The notes under the pieces are model-generated. The model was not told the origin of the DNA and searched no databases. It was given only the letters and a program-made list of their open reading frames with translations. Shown here piece after piece: positions 25,498-32,619 of a DNA stretch of 64,000 nt; positions within the stretch are counted from its first letter, which is position 1, and every line of letters begins with the position of its first letter. This stretch comes from Streptomyces halobius (GTDB taxonomy: Bacteria > Actinomycetota > Actinomycetes > Streptomycetales > Streptomycetaceae): positions 6,262,001 through 6,326,000 of the forward strand of contig NZ_CP086322.1 of assembly GCF_023277745.1 (NCBI RefSeq). The letters run 5' to 3'. A program made the position numbers and the translations under genes.

Positions 25498-26402
25498 TGA
25501 GCGGCTTCGGCGGAGCCAGGGGTTTCGGCAGGCGGCGCGGCGGCGGGGACGGTGCGCCGGTGGAGCTGCGCTTCATCGACCTGCTGCTCATCATCATCGC
25601 CACCCTGATGTTCCTGGCCGTACTGCTCAGCCTGGTCAGTGCCAACACTCCGGCGGGCGAGCAGCAGGCCGTCAAACCGCCCAAGATCGAGGTCGCCACC
25701 ACCAAGGCGCCGGACGCGCTGGCCGGCTCACCGTACGAACTCACCCTGGCGGCCGTCGGCGGCGTGGCCCCGTACCGCTGGGAGCGGACGGCCGGGCAGC
25801 TCCCCAAGGGGCTGCGACTCACCTCGAACGGCGTGCTCACCGGCCGCGCCGAACAGCCCGCCGATGGGCCCGGCCCGGTCCGCGCCACCGTCCGGGTGGA
25901 GGACTCCAAGGGCCAACGGGCCGAGCGCACCCTGTCGTTGACGGTGCGCCGGGCGGCCGAGGAGGGCGCCGAGCGGCCACGGCTGCGGGTCGTCTCCAAG
26001 ACGGTCGCGGTGCCCGAGGGCAAGAAGGACGAGGCATATCCGGCACACCGCTTCGCAGCCGACGCGGGCAGCGGCCCCTACACCTGGGAGCCGGCCGGTG
26101 CCCTCCCCGGCGGTATGAGGCTCTCCCGCACGGGCGAACTGTCCGGCAAGCCCGCCGAGGAAGGCGTCTTCACCTTCGGCATACGCGTCAAGGACAGCAC
26201 CGGCCTCCAGGCCGAGCAACAGGTGCGGCTCGTGGTCGGCGAGGTGCGCCCGGAGGAGGACGGCGATGTGTGGGACGCGCCGTGGTGGCTGCTCGCGCTG
26301 GGCGCGATCGGCGCGCTGGTGGTTCTGCAGATCCTGAAGATGATCTTCTTTGGCCGGCGGTCGATGGTGACGCCACCCGTGCAGGGGGTCTTCAGGCGCT
26401 GA
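25497..26402 (+). CDS. ExbD/ZorB-like stator subunit with putative Ig-like domains
   Basis: 301 residues. After a basic N-terminus comes VELRFIDLLLIIIATLMFLA: one TM helix with the 'FID' motif, Asp28, as in the proton-carrying helix of ExbD, TolR and ZorB. Two Ig-like (He_PIG) repeats follow: SPYELTLAAVGGVAPYRWER with LPKGLRLTSNGVLTG, and YPAHRFAADAGSGPYTWEPA with LPGGMRLSRTGELSG. A C-terminal TM (about 262-284, PWWLLALGAIGALVVLQIL) and a short basic tail end the protein. MotB/ZorB proteins usually end in an OmpA-like peptidoglycan domain; Ig-like domains in that place are unusual. Translation is coupled to the channel gene. Confidence 0.7.
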   Translation: MSGFGGARGFGRRRGGGDGAPVELRFIDLLLIIIATLMFLAVLLSLVSANTPAGEQQAVKPPKIEVATTKAPDALAGSPYELTLAAVGGVAPYRWERTAGQLPKGLRLTSNGVLTGRAEQPADGPGPVRATVRVEDSKGQRAERTLSLTVRRAAEEGAERPRLRVVSKTVAVPEGKKDEAYPAHRFAADAGSGPYTWEPAGALPGGMRLSRTGELSGKPAEEGVFTFGIRVKDSTGLQAEQQVRLVVGEVRPEEDGDVWDAPWWLLALGAIGALVVLQILKMIFFGRRSMVTPPVQGVFRR

Positions 26403-26527
26403 ACGGGGGTGCTGTGGAGGCGACGGTGGCACTGCTGACCGGTGGCGGCGGGCACCTGGAGCCGGGGTGCCGGAGGAGCGGCGGCATGTCGGCCGGTGGG
26501 CGGCGGGCCCCGGAACCGGACGGCTGG

Positions 26528-26623
26528 GGGGATGCGGAGAGCCTGCCGCCCGGCAACGGCGGCGGGTCGTGGGACAAACGGCCATGGGGATGCGGAGGGC
26601 CTGCCGCCCGGCAACGGCGGCGG
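26528..26623. repeat. Two 38-bp direct repeats in the gap before the kinase gene
   Basis: Copies at 26528-26565 and 26586-26623 differ at one or two positions and contain GCCGCCCGGCAACGGCGGC, a self-complementary core. The surrounding 26403-26730 has no supported gene. Confidence 0.75.
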
Positions 26624-26730
26624 CCGTGGAATCGATGTGCCGGCTCGCTGAAGCGCGGTGAACAATGGCCGCCGGTAAGGGTGTTGGGCAGGAAGGCCGG
26701 CGCGGTTACGGGCCGGGACGGGAGCGGACG

Positions 26731-28632
26731 ATGGGATTCGAGTCGGATCCACGGGCGGGGCTGCGGCCCGGGGCCCGGCTGAGCACCGGCCATGAGGTGC
26801 GGGAGGTGCGCCGGGGCGGGTTCTCCGAGGTCGGTGTGGTCGAGGGCCGGCACGGCGAGCGGCTCGCGGTGAAGCGGATCCGGGGCGAGCTGCGGGCCCG
26901 CTTCGGCAGCGCGGCCGACCAGGCGTTTCTGCGCGAGTGCGAGGTCGCGGTGGCCCGGCTCGGGCAGGCGCCGTACACCGCCCGCCCGGTGCTGGCGATG
27001 CCCGCCCTGGAGCAGGTCGAGGACGGGCCGCGGGCGGGTGCCGCGGACGGCGAGGGGCGCGACACGGACGAGGGCCGGGTGGCGGAGGTCATCCGGGTGG
27101 CGCTCGGCCCGGCGCTCTTCATGGAGTACGTCGACGGGCCCGCGCTCGCCGAACTCCTGGCCGCCGGGCGGCTGTCGCTCAGCCAGTCGGCCCGGGTGTG
27201 CGGCGGAGTCGCCGGCGCGCTCGCGCACGCCCATGCCGCGGAGGTCTGCCACCGTGACCTCAAGCCCACCAACATCCTGCTGACCAGGGCGAACGAGGTG
27301 CGTCTCATCGACTGGGGGCTCAGCGGCGCCGGTGACCTCTCGGAGGTCACCACCCGGATCGAATACCTCTCCCCGCAGCGCGCCGAGCGGATGGATCTGG
27401 CGGCGCCCCCGGACGATGTCTACGCCCTCGGCATGATCTTCCACCAGTGCCTCACCGGACGTCTCACGGGCCACTGGCCGCTCGGCGACGCGGACGCGCT
27501 GCGCCGGGAGCCGGCCGCACGCTGTCCGGACGTACCGGAAGAGCTCGCGCACATCGTCGTGGCGATGCTCTCGCCACGCCCCGAGGACCGCCCCACCGCC
27601 CAGGCCATCGCGGACACTCTGCTGCACGGGGACCTGGCCGGCACCCTCGCGGAACGCGACCTCTACCGCCCGTTCTGCGGGGCCTGCGGATTCATCGGCG
27701 TGGAGGCGGCCGCGGGCTCGGGGCCGGGCAGGAGCACGGCCGGCGGGACGGTCTGCCCCATATGCGATGAGCGCCTCGTCCGGCGGGTGGACCGCGCGCC
27801 CGGCCCGGACATGGTGCGGATCCCGGCGGGCCCGTTCGTCCACGGACTCAGCGACTCCCAGGCCCGGCACGCCCTGATCACCGCGCGGATGGCGCCGGAC
27901 GACGAGCAGGTCCGCCAGCTCACCGCCGACGGCCGCCCCCGCAAGGTGTTCTGCCGGAGCTTCGACATCGACCGCACCCCGGTCACCAACGCCCAGTACG
28001 CCGCCTTCGTCGACGACCTGAACTACCCGGAACCGCACGGCTTCAGGGAGGCGCTGGCCGAGGCCCCCGACCACCCGGTGACCTCCGTGAGCTGGCGCGA
28101 CGCGGTCTGCTACGCCCTGTGGTGCGGTAAGCGGCTGCCCACCCCGCTCGAATGGGAGAAGGCAGCCCGTGGCGCGGAGGACGACCGGATGTACCCGTGG
28201 GGCAGCGCCTTCGACCGCGCCCGCTGCTCCGGCCCGCCCGGCGGCCCACCGCTGCGCACCACCCACACCTCCCCGGTCGGCGCCCTCCCCGCCGGACGGT
28301 CCCCTTGGGGCGTGCTCGATATGACCGGCAACGTCAACGAATGGGTCGCCGCGGGCAGCGCACGGGACTTCCGCGGGGTGCGCGGCGGCGCCGCGGGCGA
28401 GCTGCTGGAGGTGTACGGCCTGGTCTCGTACCAGTCGCAGGCCCGGGTGGACCACACCGACCCGGCCATCGGCTTCCGCTGCGCCTCCGACGTCGGCCAT
28501 GAGCTGGTTCCGTACGAACCGGGGGAGTCGCCGCAGCCGTATACGCCGCCGGAGCCGCGCGGGCCTTGGGAGACGCCCGCACCCGCCCTTCGCGATATCC
28601 GTGACTTCCCCGAAAGGTTCCGATCCCCATGA
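26731..28632 (+). CDS. Ser/Thr protein kinase - zinc ribbon - FGE-like fusion protein
   Basis: 633 residues. Kinase domain about 18-310: glycine loop VRRGGFSEVGVV, Lys48 in AVKRI, HRDLKPTN (Asp176), and Asp194 in IDWGLSG, where DWG replaces the usual DFG. A zinc ribbon follows (FCGACG, Cys316/319, and CPICDE, Cys342/345). An FGE-sulfatase-like domain fills about 358-595: MVRIPAGPFVHG, FDIDRTPVTNAQYAAFV, HPVTSVSWRDAVCYALWCGK, RLPTPLEWEKAARG, DMTGNVNEWV and AIGFRC. The usual catalytic Cys pair of formylglycine enzymes is not evident, so this domain may bind rather than oxidise. GGGAG precedes ATG 26731. The stop overlaps the next start. Cytosolic, no TM seen. Confidence 0.85.
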   Translation: MGFESDPRAGLRPGARLSTGHEVREVRRGGFSEVGVVEGRHGERLAVKRIRGELRARFGSAADQAFLRECEVAVARLGQAPYTARPVLAMPALEQVEDGPRAGAADGEGRDTDEGRVAEVIRVALGPALFMEYVDGPALAELLAAGRLSLSQSARVCGGVAGALAHAHAAEVCHRDLKPTNILLTRANEVRLIDWGLSGAGDLSEVTTRIEYLSPQRAERMDLAAPPDDVYALGMIFHQCLTGRLTGHWPLGDADALRREPAARCPDVPEELAHIVVAMLSPRPEDRPTAQAIADTLLHGDLAGTLAERDLYRPFCGACGFIGVEAAAGSGPGRSTAGGTVCPICDERLVRRVDRAPGPDMVRIPAGPFVHGLSDSQARHALITARMAPDDEQVRQLTADGRPRKVFCRSFDIDRTPVTNAQYAAFVDDLNYPEPHGFREALAEAPDHPVTSVSWRDAVCYALWCGKRLPTPLEWEKAARGAEDDRMYPWGSAFDRARCSGPPGGPPLRTTHTSPVGALPAGRSPWGVLDMTGNVNEWVAAGSARDFRGVRGGAAGELLEVYGLVSYQSQARVDHTDPAIGFRCASDVGHELVPYEPGESPQPYTPPEPRGPWETPAPALRDIRDFPERFRSP

Positions 28633-28976
28633 CCGATGGACTGCTCCGCTTCCCCCTGGACGGCGGCGGCGAGGTGACGGTGGAGGCCGGTCCCGACGCG
28701 TCGGGCATGGTGGGCGCCTCCCGTGGCGACGGTGCGATCACCACCGGCACCACCACCTTCAACCGTGCCCTGGACGGCGTACGGGACGCCGCCGACGCGG
28801 CGCTGCACAGCTTCGGCACGCTGGCGCAGCGTCCGGACGAGGTGCAGATCCAGTTCGGGGTCCGGCTGACCGCCGAGGCGGGTGCGGTGATCACCAAGAC
28901 GGGGGTGGAGGGCCACCTCCAGGTCACCGTCACCTGGTCCGGCGGGGCCGGGCGGCGGCGTGAGCGGCCCGAGTGA
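28629..28976 (+). CDS. CU044_2847/trypco1-type small protein
   Basis: 115 residues: FPLDGGGEVTVEAGPDASG, then a helix FNRALDGVRDAADAALHSF and the strand-rich end DEVQIQFGVRLTAEAGAVIT. This matches the small domain known to co-occur with trypsin-like proteases in bacterial conflict systems (trypsin-co-occurring domain 1). ATGA overlap with the kinase gene makes it the coupled last member of the operon. Its role there is presumed to be protease regulation or targeting. Confidence 0.8.
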   Translation: MTDGLLRFPLDGGGEVTVEAGPDASGMVGASRGDGAITTGTTTFNRALDGVRDAADAALHSFGTLAQRPDEVQIQFGVRLTAEAGAVITKTGVEGHLQVTVTWSGGAGRRRERPE

Positions 28977-29134
28977 CCGCCCTGAGTGACCGGGCTGGGC
29001 ACTCCGGCTGGTCGCTCGGTCGGCCCGAGTGACCAGCCCGTCAGCTGTCCCTGGCCGAACTGTCGAATCGGCCCCGCCCTCCCTCGCAGAAATGTCCATG
29101 TGCGGATTCCGAGGTCCTCCCTACCCTCCACCTC

Positions 29135-30103
29135 ATGACCACCACATCCCCTGGGCCCGTGGGCCCCGTCGACTCCTCCCGTATCCCGCGCTACGCCGGT
29201 CCGGCGACCTTCGCCCGCCTGCCCCGCCTCGACGAGGTGTCCAGGGCCGATGTGGCCGTCGTCGGCGTCCCCTTCGACACCGGCGTCTCCTACCGCCCCG
29301 GCGCCCGCTTCGGCGGCAACGCCATCCGCGAGGCGTCCCGTCTGCTGCGCCCGTACAACCCGGCCCAGGACGCGTCGCCGTTCGCCCTCGCCCAGGTCGC
29401 GGACGCCGGCGATATCGCCGCCAACCCGTTCAACATCGACGAGGCCGTGGAGACCGTCGAGGCCGCGGCGGACGACCTCCTCGACACCGGCGCCCGCCTC
29501 ATGACGCTCGGCGGGGACCACACCATCGCCCTCCCCCTCCTCCGCTCCATGGCGAAGAAGCACGGCCCGGTCGCCCTGCTCCACTTCGACGCCCACCTGG
29601 ACACCTGGGACACCTACTTCGGCGCCGCCTACACCCACGGCACGCCCTTCCGCCGCGCCGTCGAGGAGGGCATCCTCGACACCTCCGCCCTCTCCCACGT
29701 CGGCACCCGGGGTCCGCTCTACGGCAAGAAGGACCTCGACGACGACGCGAAGATGGGCTTCGGCATCGTCACCTCAGCGGACGTCATGCGCCGCGGTGTC
29801 GACGAGGTCACCGACCAGCTCCGCCAGCGCATCGGCGACCGCCCCCTCTACATCTCCATCGACATCGACGTCCTGGACCCGGCCCACGCGCCCGGCACCG
29901 GCACGCCGGAGGCGGGCGGCCTCACCTCCCGCGAACTTCTGGAGATCCTCCGCGGGCTGGCGTCCTGCAATCTGATCTCCGCCGACCTGGTCGAGGTCGC
30001 GCCGGCCTACGACCACGCGGAGATCACCTCGGTGGCCGCCTCCCACGCGGCCTACGAGCTCACCACGATCATGTCCCGGCAGATCGCGGCGGCGCGGGGC
30101 TGA
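29135..30103 (+). CDS. speB: Agmatinase (ureohydrolase family)
   Basis: Hydrolyses agmatine (or a related guanidino compound) to putrescine and urea. All manganese-ligand motifs are present in 322 residues: [22 protein letters not shown] and [36 protein letters not shown] and the C-terminal [14 protein letters not shown] are typical of agmatinases rather than arginases. It belongs to the conserved backbone and directly follows the inserted block B. Confidence 0.93.
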   Translation: MTTTSPGPVGPVDSSRIPRYAGPATFARLPRLDEVSRADVAVVGVPFDTGVSYRPGARFGGNAIREASRLLRPYNPAQDASPFALAQVADAGDIAANPFNIDEAVETVEAAADDLLDTGARLMTLGGDHTIALPLLRSMAKKHGPVALLHFDAHLDTWDTYFGAAYTHGTPFRRAVEEGILDTSALSHVGTRGPLYGKKDLDDDAKMGFGIVTSADVMRRGVDEVTDQLRQRIGDRPLYISIDIDVLDPAHAPGTGTPEAGGLTSRELLEILRGLASCNLISADLVEVAPAYDHAEITSVAASHAAYELTTIMSRQIAAARG

Positions 30104-30130
30104 CGGGACGGCCGAAATCGTGACGGCCCG

Positions 30131-30145
30131 CCACGGTTGCCGTGG
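30131..30145. terminator. Hairpin between convergent agmatinase and immunity genes
   Basis: CCACGG-TTG-CCGTGG, a perfect 6-bp stem, 28 nt after the agmatinase stop. Degenerate GGGCTGTCGG motifs follow. Confidence 0.5.
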
Positions 30146-30216
30146 GGGGCTGTCGGGATTGTGGACTTTCGGGCTGTCGGTCTGCCGGGCTGTTCGGTCG
30201 GCTTTCGGCTTCGTGT

Positions 30217-32502
30217 CTAGGAACGCAGCTGGTACATCCAGGCGGGCGATTCCGCGCCTCGGGCGTCGAGCGATTCAAGGCCCGTTTCGAGATGGACGCG
30301 CAGGTAAACACCCTCCATGCGGTTACGCGTCGCGGCGAGCATATGCACACCGGTGGTGAAGAAGTGAACCATCGTCAGGAATTTCTCCAGGTGCGACGCC
30401 ACCACGAAGTCGTCGCTCCACGCAGGGGGTTCGTCCTCGGACGGCGTTCGGAGCACCTCACCGCTGCCACCGTCGATGACGACGGTTCCGCCCCACCACT
30501 TCCCGATACGGAAGAAGGGGCCCGTCCGGCCGGATTCCGGGGCGGCGGCCGGCCAGGCGACCTCCCTGAGCCCTGTCTCGGCAATGGGATCCAGCCCGAG
30601 CCCCACGACATCGACGGGCGGCAGGCCGATTTCGGTCAGAATGCGTTGTGCGGTTTCGTCCGTAAGCCCCGATGGCAGCGACCCGGCGGGGACGCGCTGG
30701 GTGAAATCGGATCCGAAGAGCTCGTCCAGCGCTTGGCGGGTCAGCGGCTCGGCCTCGGCCAGCACGGGGTCGTTCACCGGGCGATAGGGCCATACCAGCG
30801 CTTCATTCCGGAGCGGGGCGAGCTCGACGGGGTGAGCGGGACGGGTGGGATCATTTGAATGCGTCGGATCGGTTGGACGCGTCGGATCAGTCGAACGGGT
30901 TGGACCGGTTGAATGCGTTGCATCGGTGGAATGCGTTGAGCCGGTTGATTCCAGCGCGATGATCCCTCCGGAGCCCGCCAGGAGCCGTAGGCCGCCCAGC
31001 GTCAGGGAACACGACAGGAGATCCTCGTCGAGCCCCTGCAGCCCGGACGGAACGGCTGCCTTACGCAGCTGTTGGGCGGTGATGGGGGTGGTACGGGAAC
31101 CCGGCCAGGAGAGCGACTCGGCGACTTCTTGGGGGAGTTCTTCCGCGAACGCGGGGAATTCCTGCTCACCGGTTTCCAGGTCCCAGATGCGGATGGCCCT
31201 GGTGAACTCACCGAAGCTCACGACGAGGTCCCGCTTGTCCTTGCGTACGGCGGTGAGGCTGACGATCGACCCCGGCTCGGTGAAACGGGCCTGCCAACCG
31301 CCCGGCGGCCGCCAGTGCGTCCACCGCACCTTCCACGGAAGCCGTACGCCGGAACTCTCGATTTCCCGTGCCCTGTTGGCGTCGCCGCGCGCCACGGCCA
31401 TGAGGTGGAGCCAGGCCGCCCACTCGCGTTGGCTCGGGGGCGCAATGCCATTCAGGTGTGCGTAAAAGGCATCGGAGGCCCCGGAGTTTCCCGGTACGGG
31501 ATCGGGCATACAGCTCAATGCGTCAAGGAGCGCATCCTGGGCGACGTTTGCTGCCAGTCGGCCATCGTTGATCAGCAGGTCCGATTCCCCGGCGTGCAGC
31601 GCATGCATCGGCAATGCCGTGGCGGCATACCCACCGATATCCCCGGACGCCTGCCACCCGTCGGCGTGGTACAGCCCGGCCGTATGGGCGCGAAGCCAGG
31701 CGCAGATACGGTGGTTGACCGCGCGGCGCAATGCGACGGGAGTACTGTCGCGCAGCCGGTCCGCGTCGTATTCATGGCAGAACCGAACCTGACCGGAATC
31801 GAGACGCAGCAGCGCGGGGTGTTCCTGTGCGAGCTGTGTGAGCCGCTCGGCCGTGGCGTGCTCGGCCCCGTGGGCCTGGGCCAACGCCTGCCATACCGGG
31901 ATGGGGACGTGGCGTCCCTCCGCGAGGGCCAGGGCACGGATTTCCCGCACCACGGATTCGGATGCGATTGCCTCCGGCGTCCCGGCGTGGGGTACCAGGG
32001 TGAAGCGTCGCCGCTTCTCCCGATGGCCGTCGCGCCCGTCGCTGCCACGGATTTCATCGTTCTCGTGGCTTCCGTCGCTCACTTCGACGATGATGCCGAG
32101 CCCACCGCTCCGCGCCAGGTGATCGAGGTGAAAATCGGCGCATCGGCGCGGGTGTGACGAGTGCCTGGTGCGGCCTGCGCGCTGGGTGTTCGACAGCAGA
32201 ACGAGCCGCCGCTCCTCGGCACGGTCCGACGGCGACCAGTCCGCGTCCGCCGCCCCGACCAGATCCACCTCGCAGATCTCGCAGATGGCGTCCTGGAGTT
32301 CCTCGACGGTCAGTCCCGTCGCGTCCAGCGATGCGGCGTCGGGAATCTCCTGGGACAGCCGTCGGAGAGTTTCCGTACGGCCCGACCGTGGCGGCCCGGC
32401 GATCTCGACCACTTCGGGGACCCATGCCGCGTCCTGCCACCATGAGGCGAGCTGCGGGAGGACGGCCTCTGGTGTCGTCCCTCGGTCGGACTCGTGGTGC
32501 AT
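30217..32502 (-). CDS. SUKH-4 family immunity protein with N-terminal P-loop domain
   Basis: 761 residues. The N-terminal region holds a P-loop (IAGPPRSGRTETLRRL) and a possible Walker-B-like strand (LGIIVEVSD), suggesting an NTPase fold. The middle (about 170-480) is helical. A Thr/Ser/Asp/Pro repeat precedes the C-terminal SUKH-4 domain (LFGSDFTQRVPAGSLPSG, WWGGTVVIDGGSGEVLR, VASHLEKFLTMVHFFTTGV). SUKH proteins neutralise polymorphic toxins, and this gene lies directly downstream of one, 117 nt from its stop. GGAGAGTTG precedes ATG 32502. P-loop plus SUKH-4 architectures recur in Streptomyces (memory). Confidence 0.82.
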   Translation of the reverse strand: MHHESDRGTTPEAVLPQLASWWQDAAWVPEVVEIAGPPRSGRTETLRRLSQEIPDAASLDATGLTVEELQDAICEICEVDLVGAADADWSPSDRAEERRLVLLSNTQRAGRTRHSSHPRRCADFHLDHLARSGGLGIIVEVSDGSHENDEIRGSDGRDGHREKRRRFTLVPHAGTPEAIASESVVREIRALALAEGRHVPIPVWQALAQAHGAEHATAERLTQLAQEHPALLRLDSGQVRFCHEYDADRLRDSTPVALRRAVNHRICAWLRAHTAGLYHADGWQASGDIGGYAATALPMHALHAGESDLLINDGRLAANVAQDALLDALSCMPDPVPGNSGASDAFYAHLNGIAPPSQREWAAWLHLMAVARGDANRAREIESSGVRLPWKVRWTHWRPPGGWQARFTEPGSIVSLTAVRKDKRDLVVSFGEFTRAIRIWDLETGEQEFPAFAEELPQEVAESLSWPGSRTTPITAQQLRKAAVPSGLQGLDEDLLSCSLTLGGLRLLAGSGGIIALESTGSTHSTDATHSTGPTRSTDPTRPTDPTHSNDPTRPAHPVELAPLRNEALVWPYRPVNDPVLAEAEPLTRQALDELFGSDFTQRVPAGSLPSGLTDETAQRILTEIGLPPVDVVGLGLDPIAETGLREVAWPAAAPESGRTGPFFRIGKWWGGTVVIDGGSGEVLRTPSEDEPPAWSDDFVVASHLEKFLTMVHFFTTGVHMLAATRNRMEGVYLRVHLETGLESLDARGAESPAWMYQLRS
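30843..30955 (-). repeat. 15-bp intragenic repeat array in the immunity gene
   Basis: About seven degenerate 15-nt units encode THSTD/PTRSTD/PTRPTD-type pentapeptides, a flexible linker ahead of the SUKH domain. Confidence 0.7.
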
Positions 32503-32619
32503 CAACTCTCCATGTGTCGTGCGGATGCCGGCGAGATCCCCCGAGGCAGGCTACTCCGGCTGCCACCACTACTCGGGCTGCACTCACAACTCCGGCTTCA
32601 CCCACTACTCCGCCCTCGC

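Noticed and set aside
26392..28500. 702-codon open frame opposite the kinase-FGE gene
   Set aside because: Shadow of a real gene with complete kinase motifs.
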